A stretch of 64,000 nucleotides of DNA, from assembly GCA_963719645.1 (NCBI GenBank), contig CAVRCT010000001.1:1-64000 (forward strand), read 5' to 3'. Position 1 is the first letter of the stretch. The number at the start of each line of letters is the position of its first letter. Below, piece by piece: positions 8,117 through 17,255 of this stretch. Both the position numbers and the translations under genes were made by a program. This DNA is from CAVRCT01 sp963719645. GTDB taxonomy: Bacteria > Pseudomonadota > Gammaproteobacteria > DSM-16500. The notes beneath the pieces are model-generated. The model did no database searches. It saw only the letters and a program-made list of their open reading frames with translations, and was not told the DNA's origin.

Positions 8117-8435
8117 GTAGCCCGGGTGAAATCCGGGGATTTTAAGTGGATTAAAAACCCCGGGTTTCACCCCATGCGCGTCAAGCTAAGAGAATTTTGC
8201 TTAGAAAGCCTTCACCTACAGGGGGAAGGTGGCCGACAGGCCGGATGGGGGGATAAAAAAACGCAAGAAATCTTAGCAAAGAAATGACAAAAGCAGCAAG
8301 AAAGCTATGGTTGAAAGTATTATTTTGATCCCCCCATCCGGCCTGTCGGCCACCTTCCCCCTGTAGGTGAAGGCGTGCTAAGCAAAATTCCCTTAGCTTG
8401 ACGCCTATGGGTTTCACCCGGGCTACTTCTACGCC
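8117..8435. repeat. Composite palindromic repeat (AGCCCGGGTG / R6 / R3)
   Basis: A nested palindrome. The outer arms are AGCCCGGGTGAAA and its complement near 8410-8424. Inside these are R6 arms (GCGTCAAGCTAAG at 8179-8191; CTTAGCTTGACGC near 8392-8404). Inside those are R3 arms (CCGACAGGCCGGATGGGG near 8233 and its complement near 8333). The centre of about 75 bp is also present at 42755-42830 and, inverted, at 63205-63282. Confidence 0.85.
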
Positions 8436-8454
8436 CTCCGTAAAATTTAATTAT

Positions 8455-8590
8455 TTTTATACAAATCCCCCTTGTTCCCCCTTTTTCAAAGTGGGAGACC
8501 TTCCAAGCAGCTCTGTGTCTTAACAGCGAAAGTTGCTTAGAAGGTCTCCCACTTTGGAAAAGGGGGGAACAAGGGGGATTTGTATAAAAA
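8455..8590. repeat. R5 palindromic repeat
   Basis: Near-perfect inverted repeats with arms ACAAATCCCCCTTG and CAAGGGGGATTTGT enclose GGGAGACCTTC and its complement. The centre contains AGCTCTGTGTCTTAACAGC, which also occurs in the fragment at 19770-19835. Half of the same repeat is present at 26255-26292. Confidence 0.85.
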
Positions 8591-8667
8591 GAAGAAGTTC
8601 TTATTCGATTTCATTTCAGTGAAATCTCGCTATAATTCCATTTTATTTCAATCAATAGTGATTATTC

Positions 8668-10131
8668 ATGAAACTATCACACTTGCTTTTGGACTTTTGC
8701 GATCTGCCGTTGGCGGCTGCCGACATCCATGTCACCGATTTAACCTTGGATAGCCGACAGGTGAAACCAGGGTTTGCTTTTTTAGCTGTCTTAGGCACGC
8801 ATTTGGATGGACGGCAATTCATCGACAATGCACTTCAGCAAGGAGCGACTGCGATTCTGCTAGAGAGTGAGCACGCAGAGGTGACATGGCGAAATACCAT
8901 TCCGATTATCTCAATCCCTCAATTAAAAAATCACGTGGGTGAACTCGCCGCCCGTTTTTATGATTACCCCGCCAAAAAAATGCGGATGGTGGGAGTGACG
9001 GGTACCAGCGGTAAAACATCGTGTACCCAATTTATTGCCGCTGCCTTAAAACAATTGAATATTGCGTGCGGTGTCATTGGCACACTGGGCAGCGGACTTT
9101 ATGGCAATATTGCGCCAGGAAGTTTAACCACACCGGATGCGATTACCTTGCAAAAAACATTGGCTGATTTTGTGCAACAAGGCGTGACAATCACTGCGAT
9201 GGAAGTGTCTTCGCATAGTTTGGATCAAGGGCGTGTTAATGGATTGCAATTTCAGATCGGCATGTTTACGAATTTAACGCGCGATCATTTAGATTATCAC
9301 GGCACGATGGCAGCGTATGGCGCTGCAAAAAAACGCTTGTTTGCGCAAACCGATTTCGCTGTGATCAATGCAGATGATCCTTTTGGCCGTGAATTATTGG
9401 CAGAGCAAAAAACGTTTATTGCACTAAGTACGGATCCTCAAAACATTGCTGCGTATCCTGCGGATTCCTGTGTGGTAGCCACTCATATTCAATTAACCGA
9501 TGCGGGTGTGCGTGCCACGATTTCTTCACCGTGGGGTGAGGGTATATTGCAGTCGTCATTGGTAGGGCATTTTAATTTAAGTAATTTGCTGGCAGCACTT
9601 AGTGCGCTTTGTTTGTTGGATATTCCGCTGAAAGATGCGTTGAGAAGTTTGCAATCCTTAACGTCTGTGCCGGGTAGAATGCAAACATTCGGCGGCAACG
9701 ATAAACCCTTAGTCGTCGTCGATTATGCACACAAGCCCGATGCATTAGAAAAAGTCTTGCAAGCATTACGTCATCAATGCCAAGGTAAATTATTTTGTGT
9801 TTTTGGTTGTGGTGGAGAGCGGGATCGTGGTAAAAGGCCGCTCATGGCGCAAATTGCAGAGCAATATGCAGATCAGGTGATTGTGACGAACGATAATCCA
9901 AGACATGAAGATGCGACGCAAATTGTTGAGGAAATCATGACGGGCTTTGTGGATAAAGCAAAAATAATAATTCAACAGGATCGTTCTAAAGCGATTCATG
10001 ACGTTATACAATATGCCGCAAAAGGGGATTGTATCTTGATTGCTGGGAAAGGGGCTGAAACGTATCAACAAGTGGGTGATGTTAAAATTCCATTTAGTGA
10101 TATTGAAAAGGTGCAGGAATTTTTGGGATAA
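8668..10131 (+). CDS. murE: UDP-MurNAc-L-Ala-D-Glu:meso-diaminopimelate ligase MurE
   Basis: A cytoplasmic ATP-dependent Mur ligase of 487 residues, which adds the third residue of the stem peptide. The P-loop G-T-S-G-K-T-S is near residue 111. The C-terminal D-N-P-R motif near residue 409 is the signature for meso-diaminopimelate rather than lysine. Length is normal and there is no fused MurF domain. The usual next gene, murF, is absent: a 101-bp R1 palindrome and then mraY follow. Confidence 0.96.
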   Translation: MKLSHLLLDFCDLPLAAADIHVTDLTLDSRQVKPGFAFLAVLGTHLDGRQFIDNALQQGATAILLESEHAEVTWRNTIPIISIPQLKNHVGELAARFYDYPAKKMRMVGVTGTSGKTSCTQFIAAALKQLNIACGVIGTLGSGLYGNIAPGSLTTPDAITLQKTLADFVQQGVTITAMEVSSHSLDQGRVNGLQFQIGMFTNLTRDHLDYHGTMAAYGAAKKRLFAQTDFAVINADDPFGRELLAEQKTFIALSTDPQNIAAYPADSCVVATHIQLTDAGVRATISSPWGEGILQSSLVGHFNLSNLLAALSALCLLDIPLKDALRSLQSLTSVPGRMQTFGGNDKPLVVVDYAHKPDALEKVLQALRHQCQGKLFCVFGCGGERDRGKRPLMAQIAEQYADQVIVTNDNPRHEDATQIVEEIMTGFVDKAKIIIQQDRSKAIHDVIQYAAKGDCILIAGKGAETYQQVGDVKIPFSDIEKVQEFLG

Positions 10132-10138
10132 GTAGAGA

Positions 10139-10239
10139 CCGTCATTGCGAGGAGCGTTTTTTGCGACGAAGCAATCCAGTTCTTTGGTAACCTTAAAACT
10201 GGATTGCTTCGTCGCAAAAAACGCTCCTCGCAATGACGG
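10139..10239. repeat. R1 palindromic repeat in the murF position
   Basis: An inverted repeat of about 100 bp: CCGTCATTGCGAGGAGCG through GCAATCCAG, a short AT-rich loop, then the complement. This copy lacks the outer CGTTGTTGCG arms found at 26293, 33898 and 47019. It fills the gap between murE and mraY. Confidence 0.95.
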
Positions 10240-10260
10240 AGAATCTAAAAGGAGAAACAC

Positions 10261-11343
10261 ATGCTAGTCTGGTTAAGTGATCTATTAGCACAACATTTTC
10301 ATTTTTTTCATGTCGTGCAGTACTTAACACTGCGTGCTATTTTAGGCACCTTGACGGCATTAGGTCTTTCTTTAATCTTTGGTCCTGCCATGATTCGTTG
10401 GTTAAGTCGTTATCGTGTCGGCCAAGTGATACGTAATGATGGACCGCAAAGTCATTTATCCAAAGCCGGTACGCCCACGATGGGCGGTGCATTAATATTG
10501 GTAACGGTCACCTTAAGTACCTTGTTATGGAGTGACTTATCGAATCGTTATGTTTGGCTAATCTTATTAATCACGTTGGGTTTTGGTCTCATTGGCTGGT
10601 GGGATGATTATTTAAAAATCGTGAAAAAAAATAGCCGTGGTCTTTCAGCACGCCATAAATATTTATATCAATCCTTGCTCGGTTTAGGTGCGGCTTGTTA
10701 TCTTTATTTCACAGCAACCACGCCAGTTGAAACCCAACTTATTTTTCCATTTTTTAAGACGTGGATGCTGCCTCTGGGTCCTTTCTTTATCTTATTGACG
10801 TATTTTGTGATTGTTGGCTCCAGTAATGCAGTGAATTTAACAGATGGGTTAGACGGACTGGCCACCATGCCAACCGTGATGGTCGCCGCAGCATTAGGTG
10901 TTTTTGCTTATGCCAGTGGTAATGTGCATTTTGCTAATTATTTAGCGATACCGTATGTGGCAGGTTCCGGTGAAATCATTGTTTTTTGTGGTGCATTAGT
11001 CGGTGCCGGACTCGGATTTTTATGGTTTAACACGTATCCCGCGCAAGTGTTTATGGGTGATGTGGGTGCGTTATCCATGGGGGCAGCGTTAGGGATTATC
11101 GCTGTGATTGTTCGCCAAGAATTAGTGCTGCTGTTGATGGGCGGTATTTTTGTTTTAGAAACCGTATCCGTCATTTTGCAAGTTGCCTCGTTTAAATTAA
11201 CCGGACGACGAATTTTTCGCATGGCACCCATCCATCATCATTTTGAATTAAAAGGGTGGCCTGAACCCCGCGTGATTGTCAGGTTTTGGATTATTACTTT
11301 TGTGTTAGTATTGTGCGGATTGGCTACTTTAAAATTGAGATAA
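10261..11343 (+). CDS. mraY: Phospho-N-acetylmuramoyl-pentapeptide transferase MraY
   Basis: An integral membrane enzyme of 360 residues with about ten hydrophobic segments. It transfers phospho-MurNAc-pentapeptide to undecaprenyl phosphate to make lipid I. The family signature N-L-T-D-G-L-D-G-L (Mg-binding aspartates) is near residue 196, and a His-rich H-H-H-F motif is near residue 328. AAAGGAG lies just before the ATG. It needs the product of MurF, whose gene is not in this cluster, so murF must be elsewhere in the genome. Confidence 0.97.
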   Translation: MLVWLSDLLAQHFHFFHVVQYLTLRAILGTLTALGLSLIFGPAMIRWLSRYRVGQVIRNDGPQSHLSKAGTPTMGGALILVTVTLSTLLWSDLSNRYVWLILLITLGFGLIGWWDDYLKIVKKNSRGLSARHKYLYQSLLGLGAACYLYFTATTPVETQLIFPFFKTWMLPLGPFFILLTYFVIVGSSNAVNLTDGLDGLATMPTVMVAAALGVFAYASGNVHFANYLAIPYVAGSGEIIVFCGALVGAGLGFLWFNTYPAQVFMGDVGALSMGAALGIIAVIVRQELVLLLMGGIFVLETVSVILQVASFKLTGRRIFRMAPIHHHFELKGWPEPRVIVRFWIITFVLVLCGLATLKLR

Positions 11344-11349
11344 TGGCTT

Positions 11350-12684
11350 ATGACGAAGGATTTACACGTTGTTGTTGGACTCGGTAGTTCAGGTTATTCT
11401 GCCGCACGTTTTTTGCTTCAGCGAGGAATTCCTGTTGCCGTCAATGACAGTCGATCCACTCCGCCGAATCTCAAGGAATTTCAGCAGGCTTTTCCCGATG
11501 TGCCTTTATCTCTTGGCAAATGGGATGAAAAATTATTAGCCCAAGCCGACAAAATTGTGATTAGCCCCGGAGTTTCCATTCATGAGCCGCAAATTGCTGC
11601 ACAAGCGGCGCGCGGTAAACCGATTGTGGGCGATATTGAATTATTTGCAACGGCGACTCAACAACCCGTTATTGCCATCACGGGAACCAATGCAAAAAGT
11701 ACCGTCACAACACTCGTTGGTAAAATGGCAGAAGCCGCCGGTGTGAATGTGCAAGTGGGCGGTAATTTAGGGATTCCTGCATTGGATTTATTAACCGACG
11801 CTAAAACGGAATTATTTGTTTTAGAGTTGTCGAGTTTTCAACTCGAGACAACGTATTCACTGCAACCGAGTGTTGCAACGGTATTGAATGTGACACCGGA
11901 TCACATGGATCGCTACACCAGCGTACTCGATTATTGTAGTGCGAAAAAAAGAATTTATCTGGGTTGCAAGGTTGCTGTGAGCAATCGAGATGACGCTTAC
12001 ACCACATGCGATACGACAGTGGAACGAAATTTATTTTTTACCTTAAACGCACCTAAAGCCAATGAATTTGGCTTGTTGACAAAAAATGGCGAAAATTATT
12101 TAGCCTTCGAAGATCAAGCGTTGTTAGCCGTGCGTGAATTACCCATTTTAGGACGACATTATCAAGCCAATGCGTTAGCCGCCTTAGCATTAGGTTATGG
12201 TCATGGGTTGCCAATGGCGCCTATGTTGCAAGCATTGCGAGAATTTCAAGGGTTAGCACATCGTTGTCAATTAGTCCGCGAGCGCAATCAGATTACTTGG
12301 TACAACGATTCGAAGGGAACCAATGTCGGTGCGACATTAGCGGCTATTTATGGGTTGGGCAGTGAAATTCCGGGTAAATTAATTTTGATTGCCGGGGGGC
12401 TTGGTAAAAATGCGGATTTTACGCCATTAATTCCTGCCGTAGAACAACATGTCAAAACAGTGGTTTTAATTGGCGAAGCAGCGCCTCTTTTAGCGGAAGT
12501 GTTGGGTGATCGAGTGAATTTGCTGTTTGCAAAAAGCATGGAAGAGGCGATTGCTCTCTCAGATTCTGTTGCAACGAAGGGCGACAGTGTTTTATTGTCA
12601 CCGGCGTGCGCGAGTTTTGATATGTTTAAGAACTTTGAACATCGCGGAGAGGTTTTTACTGACATTGTCCAATCGCTACGGTAA
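11350..12684 (+). CDS. murD: UDP-N-acetylmuramoylalanine:D-glutamate ligase MurD
   Basis: A cytoplasmic Mur ligase of 444 residues that adds D-glutamate. It has an N-terminal Rossmann motif G-L-G-S-S-G, an ATP-binding motif G-T-N-A-K-S-T near residue 116, and the central H-x-D-R motif of Mur ligases. It lies 6 bp after mraY and 8 bp before ftsW in the same operon. Length is normal for the family. Confidence 0.97.
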   Translation: MTKDLHVVVGLGSSGYSAARFLLQRGIPVAVNDSRSTPPNLKEFQQAFPDVPLSLGKWDEKLLAQADKIVISPGVSIHEPQIAAQAARGKPIVGDIELFATATQQPVIAITGTNAKSTVTTLVGKMAEAAGVNVQVGGNLGIPALDLLTDAKTELFVLELSSFQLETTYSLQPSVATVLNVTPDHMDRYTSVLDYCSAKKRIYLGCKVAVSNRDDAYTTCDTTVERNLFFTLNAPKANEFGLLTKNGENYLAFEDQALLAVRELPILGRHYQANALAALALGYGHGLPMAPMLQALREFQGLAHRCQLVRERNQITWYNDSKGTNVGATLAAIYGLGSEIPGKLILIAGGLGKNADFTPLIPAVEQHVKTVVLIGEAAPLLAEVLGDRVNLLFAKSMEEAIALSDSVATKGDSVLLSPACASFDMFKNFEHRGEVFTDIVQSLR

Positions 12685-12692
12685 GGGAGATT

Positions 12693-13853
12693 ATGCAAAA
12701 CTTTCCAGTTTCACGGCGTGCCATGACGCCACCGCGGCCCTACGATCGGTTGTTAATTTTTACCGTATTAAGTTTATTAGTGTTTGGTTTGTTAATGGTG
12801 GCATCGGCGTCGATTGTTATCTCTGATCATCAATTGCATCAACCGTTTTATTATTTTAATAAGCAATTGGTGTATATCATCTTAGGCATTCTGTGCGGCA
12901 GTCTAGTTGTTCAATTTGAAATTAATTATTGGGAAAAGTTCAGCCATGTCTTGTTGGGGGGTGCTGTTGCTTTATTAGCGCTCGTGTTGATTCCAGGGAT
13001 TGGTCATGCCATCAATGGCAGCGCGCGTTGGATTGGTGTAGGGCCCATTGGTATCCAAGTCTCTGAGTTAGCGAAATTTGCTGTTGTGATTTATATGGCG
13101 AGTTATTTAGTGCGTTCCAATCACGAGGTGAAAAATACCTTAAATGGATTTTTAAAACCGATGGCATTGCTCAGTGTCATTGCAATTCTATTATTACGCG
13201 AACCGGATTTTGGGGCGAGTGTTGTTATCATTGCAACCTCGCTAGGGATGATGTTTTTAGCTGGAATGCGAGTGCGGCATTTTGTGTTGTTATTGTTTCT
13301 GGTTGGAATTGCTTTGTCCGTGTTAGCGATTTCTGCACCGTATCGCATGGCGCGAATGACATCTTTTTTAAATCCCTGGGCGAATGCATTTAGCAGTGGC
13401 TATCAATTAACGCAATCGCTCATTGCGTTTGGCCGAGGGGGATGGTTGGGTGTGGGGCTCGGTAAAAGTATTCAAAAGCTTTTTTACTTGCCCGAAGCGC
13501 AATCTGATTTTCTCTTTGCGGTGATTGCAGAAGAATTAGGGTTGGTGGGCATGTTGATCTTAACGGCGTTATTTGTCTTGTTGGTGATGCGTATTTTTTT
13601 AATTGGGCGACGGGCGCAGCAACTGGGTCATCATTTTGCCGGATTTATGGCGTATGGATTTGGCCTGTGGATCGCCATTCAATTTACCGTGAGTATCGGG
13701 GTAAATTGCGGTATTTTACCGACCAAAGGATTGACACTGCCCTTGGTGAGTTATGGCGGCAGCAGTATGTTAGTGAATTGCATTGTGATTGCCTTATTGT
13801 TACGGATTGATTATGAAAATCGGATGGTCGATTTAGGATTGCGGGATGAGTAA
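12693..13853 (+). CDS. ftsW: Peptidoglycan glycosyltransferase FtsW
   Basis: A SEDS-family polytopic membrane protein of 386 residues, about ten segments. It polymerises septal glycan strands together with FtsI. Family motifs include the A-R-W-I-G-V-G loop after the third segment, the L-R-E-P-D-F-G motif with the essential aspartate, and S-Y-G-G-S-S near the C-terminus. GGGAGA precedes the ATG. The 3' end overlaps murG by eight bases. Confidence 0.96.
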   Translation: MQNFPVSRRAMTPPRPYDRLLIFTVLSLLVFGLLMVASASIVISDHQLHQPFYYFNKQLVYIILGILCGSLVVQFEINYWEKFSHVLLGGAVALLALVLIPGIGHAINGSARWIGVGPIGIQVSELAKFAVVIYMASYLVRSNHEVKNTLNGFLKPMALLSVIAILLLREPDFGASVVIIATSLGMMFLAGMRVRHFVLLLFLVGIALSVLAISAPYRMARMTSFLNPWANAFSSGYQLTQSLIAFGRGGWLGVGLGKSIQKLFYLPEAQSDFLFAVIAEELGLVGMLILTALFVLLVMRIFLIGRRAQQLGHHFAGFMAYGFGLWIAIQFTVSIGVNCGILPTKGLTLPLVSYGGSSMLVNCIVIALLLRIDYENRMVDLGLRDE

Positions 13854-14925
13854 CTTAAAACGCGTATTGATGATGGCCGGTGGCACGGGAGGGCATATTT
13901 TTCCCGGTCTTGCGGTGGTCAATGCGTTACGCAAAAATGGGGTTGACGTCCATTGGCTAGGCACTCAAAAAGGGCTAGAAGCCAAAATTGTGCCAGAGGC
14001 GAATATTCCTCTGCATTTTATTTCAATCAGTGGTGTGCGCGGCAAAGGCATCAAGGATATTGTATTCGCGCCATTTCGATTAACCCTTGCGATTTATCAG
14101 GCATTCCGTATTATTCGCCAACTGAAACCGGATGTGGTGATTGGCATGGGCGGTTTTGTGAGTGGGCCTGGCGGCATTGCGAGTTGGTTACTGCGGCGGC
14201 CGTTAATCATTCATGAGCAAAATGCGAAACCCGGCACGACGAATAAATGGCTCGCTAAAGTGGCTAAAAAAGTATTAGAAGGGTTTCCTAATACGTTTAA
14301 AAAACGCGACAATGTTGTCACGATTGGTAACCCGATTCGGCATGAAATTGCAGCATTGCCGGAACCAATGACACGGTTGACGCAGCATCGCGATATCACA
14401 TTATTAGTGCTCGGTGGGAGTCTAGGGGCGCAGGCGATAAATCAATTAATACCGCAAGCGTTGGCAGCCCTGCCGCTGGAAAAACGTCCGCAGGTTTATC
14501 ATCAGGCGGGTGAAAAACATTATGCAGATACCGTCACAGCGTATCAAAAAGCGGGTGTGACTGCTAAGATAGCACCTTTTATTAAAGACATGGATCACGC
14601 TTACTCGACAGCGGATTTTGTTTTATGTCGTGCAGGGGCATTAACGGTTGCCGAATTATGTGCGGTGGGGGTGGGTGCAATATTGGTGCCTTTTCCACAC
14701 GCGATTGATGATCATCAAACGGCAAATGCCAATGTGATGGTGACAAAAGGTGCTGCATTATTGGCGCCTCAAGCAACGTTAACGGTTGATAAATTAGCCG
14801 CCCTGGTCAATGAATTGGTTGAGTCGCCGACACGTCGGCAAGCGATGGCAGAAGCGGCGTATCTATTACGCCAAGTGGATGCCACTGAAAAAGTATTAAC
14901 GATTTGTGAGGAGATTTGCACTTGA
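13846..14925 (+). CDS. murG: UDP-GlcNAc:lipid I GlcNAc transferase MurG
   Basis: A GT-B glycosyltransferase of 359 residues on the inner face of the membrane, making lipid II. The N-terminal G-G-T-G-G-H motif near residue 12 and the C-terminal UDP-GlcNAc site (A-E-L-C-A-V-G, then D-D-H-Q-T-A-N-A) are intact. The start overlaps the end of ftsW and the stop overlaps the start chosen for murC, so the three are probably translationally coupled. Confidence 0.97.
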   Translation: MSNLKRVLMMAGGTGGHIFPGLAVVNALRKNGVDVHWLGTQKGLEAKIVPEANIPLHFISISGVRGKGIKDIVFAPFRLTLAIYQAFRIIRQLKPDVVIGMGGFVSGPGGIASWLLRRPLIIHEQNAKPGTTNKWLAKVAKKVLEGFPNTFKKRDNVVTIGNPIRHEIAALPEPMTRLTQHRDITLLVLGGSLGAQAINQLIPQALAALPLEKRPQVYHQAGEKHYADTVTAYQKAGVTAKIAPFIKDMDHAYSTADFVLCRAGALTVAELCAVGVGAILVPFPHAIDDHQTANANVMVTKGAALLAPQATLTVDKLAALVNELVESPTRRQAMAEAAYLLRQVDATEKVLTICEEICT

Positions 14926-16361
14926 GTTGGACATATGAAATGGGTCGGATTAAGCATATCCACTTTGTTGGAATTGGTGGCGTTGGCATGGCGGGCATTG
15001 CAGAAGTTTTGTTAAGCCAAGGTTATCGGGTATCGGGTTCTGACTTAGCCGACGGTGCATTGACGAAACGGTTGCGCGCCATTGGCGCAGAAATTTTTTT
15101 AGGTCACCAAGCCAGTCACGTTGCACAGGCGGATGTTGTCGTGCGTTCGTCGGCCGTCGATTTAGAAAATCCGGAATTAGTAGCCGCTCGCCAAGCGCAT
15201 ATTCCGATTGTCGCTCGTGCAGAGATGTTAGGCGAATTGATGCGATTTCATTACGGCATCGCGATTGCAGGCACGCATGGCAAAACGACCACGACCAGTT
15301 TGGTTACCAGTATTTTAGCGGAAGAGGGTGTCGATCCGACGTTTGTGATCGGCGGAAAATTAAATAGTGCGGGCAGCAATGCGCGTTTAGGAACGGGACG
15401 TTATTTAGTGGCGGAAGCCGATGAGAGTGATGCATCGTTTCTCTATTTGCAACCCATGATTTCAGTGGTCACCAATATTGATGCCGATCATATGGCGACG
15501 TATCACAATGATTTTGCGCAATTACGTGCGGCGTTTATTGAATTTTTACATCGCTTGCCTTTTTATGGATTAGCGGTGCTTTGTATCGATGATCCGGTGG
15601 TCAGAGAAATATTACCCGATGTGTCGCGACCGTTTGTGACGTATGGTTTCACAGAGGATGCTAATTTTAAAGCCTTATCGATTACGCAACAGGGAACCAA
15701 AACACAATTTGTTGTGAAGCGACCCAATGGCATGAGTCCATTGACCATTACCTTAAATTTGCCGGGCAAACATAATGTGTTAAATGCATTGGCGGCCATT
15801 GCGATTGCGACGGAATTAAAAATTTCTGATCGTGCGATTCAAACGGCATTGGAAAAGTTTGCTGGGATTGGTCGGCGTTTTCAAATTTTGGGTGAATTTG
15901 CCGTGAAAGCGGGTGGTAAAGTGACGTTGATTGATGATTACGGTCATCATCCGCGTGAAATTGCCGCAACGTTTCAAGCGGCAAGAGACAGTTGGCCGGA
16001 TCGCCGCATCGTGATGGTTTACCAGCCGCATCGTTATACACGTACGCGTGATTTATTTACGGAATTTTGTGATGTGTTGTCTGCGCCGGATCAACTTGTT
16101 TTGTTAGATGTCTATTCCGCGGGGGAGCCTTTTATTCCTGGTGCAGATGGTGCTTCGTTGGTGAAAGCGATTGAGCAACGTGGCAAAGTGAAACCTATTT
16201 TTGTAGAGAAACACGATCATTTGGCTGCGGATTTGCAATCAATCTTGCGAGAGGGAGATGTTTTATTAATGCAAGGTGCGGGCAATATTGGTGCACTGGC
16301 AACTAATTTGGCGGCAACGGATTTGCGTGAATCGGTGTTGCAAAAAACAGGCGTAAGTTGA
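14922..16361 (+). CDS. murC: UDP-N-acetylmuramate:L-alanine ligase MurC
   Basis: A cytoplasmic Mur ligase of about 479 residues that adds the first stem residue. It has an N-terminal G-I-G-G-V-G-M motif, an ATP motif G-T-H-G-K-T-T-T, and a D-D-Y-G-H-H-P motif. The start is not obvious. TTG at 14922 lies eight bases after GAGGAG (14908-14913) and is chosen; ATG at 14940 is possible but has no ribosome site. In relatives murB and ddl follow; here ftsQ comes next after 77 bp. Confidence 0.95.
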   Translation: MSWTYEMGRIKHIHFVGIGGVGMAGIAEVLLSQGYRVSGSDLADGALTKRLRAIGAEIFLGHQASHVAQADVVVRSSAVDLENPELVAARQAHIPIVARAEMLGELMRFHYGIAIAGTHGKTTTTSLVTSILAEEGVDPTFVIGGKLNSAGSNARLGTGRYLVAEADESDASFLYLQPMISVVTNIDADHMATYHNDFAQLRAAFIEFLHRLPFYGLAVLCIDDPVVREILPDVSRPFVTYGFTEDANFKALSITQQGTKTQFVVKRPNGMSPLTITLNLPGKHNVLNALAAIAIATELKISDRAIQTALEKFAGIGRRFQILGEFAVKAGGKVTLIDDYGHHPREIAATFQAARDSWPDRRIVMVYQPHRYTRTRDLFTEFCDVLSAPDQLVLLDVYSAGEPFIPGADGASLVKAIEQRGKVKPIFVEKHDHLAADLQSILREGDVLLMQGAGNIGALATNLAATDLRESVLQKTGVS

Positions 16362-16438
16362 TTTTTGTGTTGTACATCATCTCCGATGTCGAGAGGACGA
16401 ATAGTTATTTTTTCGTAGATTCGTAGAAAGGAATCGCA

Positions 16439-17191
16439 ATGATCTTCAAAAAAAGCAAGAAGCAACGCAAATTAGCGCATCCGATTGCTTGGCGAAGTAT
16501 TTGCAAAATTAGCTTGATAATTGCTTTAATTGCAATCAGTTTCCTCTCTGTAAATAAAATAAAACGCACGAATGATTTTCCCATTCATCATGTCAAAGTG
16601 TATGGCGCAGCGCATATGAGTCATCGTGATGTGCAACACGCGTTAATGCCACTCGTTACGCGCGGTTTTTTTGCCATTGATGTGGATGCCGTCAAAGAAC
16701 AATTATTGCAGCTTCCGTGGGTAGCCAATGCATCCGTTTGGCGTATCTGGCCAGATCAAATGGTCATTGCAATTACCGAGCGCATCCCCGTTGCACGTTG
16801 GAATCAACACAGTTTGCTGAGTACAAATGGGGAAATTTTTACGGCCGATGAAAATACCTATCCGCAAAATTTGCCGCAATTTATCGGCCCTGAAGGTGAA
16901 CAAATAAACATGTTAGAAAATTTTGTCAAAATGAGTCGCATTGTTCAGCCATTACATAATAAAATCGCGCACCTGGAATTATCATCGTATCTCGCATGGA
17001 GTATGACACTCGATAATGGCATAAAAGTGAACTTAGGCTACAAAGATATCTTGACTCGTACCAACCATTTTGTGAAAGTGTATCGAAAAATTGTCGGTAA
17101 GCGTGCAGAAGATGTAGAATACGTTGATTTGCGCTATCCAAATGGTTTAGCGGTGAAATGGAAATCTGATAAAGAAGAGAGTACAGGTTAA
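16439..17191 (+). CDS. ftsQ: Cell division protein FtsQ
   Basis: A 250-residue bitopic protein with a basic cytoplasmic N-terminus (about 20 residues), one membrane segment (about 22-40), a POTRA domain beginning with a V-x-G-A motif near residue 53, and a periplasmic beta domain. It recruits FtsL-FtsB to the septum. AAAGGAA precedes the ATG. It lies directly after murC because murB and ddl are missing from the cluster. Confidence 0.94.
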   Translation: MIFKKSKKQRKLAHPIAWRSICKISLIIALIAISFLSVNKIKRTNDFPIHHVKVYGAAHMSHRDVQHALMPLVTRGFFAIDVDAVKEQLLQLPWVANASVWRIWPDQMVIAITERIPVARWNQHSLLSTNGEIFTADENTYPQNLPQFIGPEGEQINMLENFVKMSRIVQPLHNKIAHLELSSYLAWSMTLDNGIKVNLGYKDILTRTNHFVKVYRKIVGKRAEDVEYVDLRYPNGLAVKWKSDKEESTG

Positions 17192-17255
17192 AAAAGGAAG
17201 CTATCGCGGTAAGCAAAGATAGCAGAGCAGTTTACTTTAACTGGAAGAAATCATT

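Noticed and set aside
9790..10260. A 156-codon minus-strand frame in the murE-mraY gap, as a remnant of murF
   Set aside because: It is antisense to murE plus the R1 palindrome and has no Mur ligase motif.
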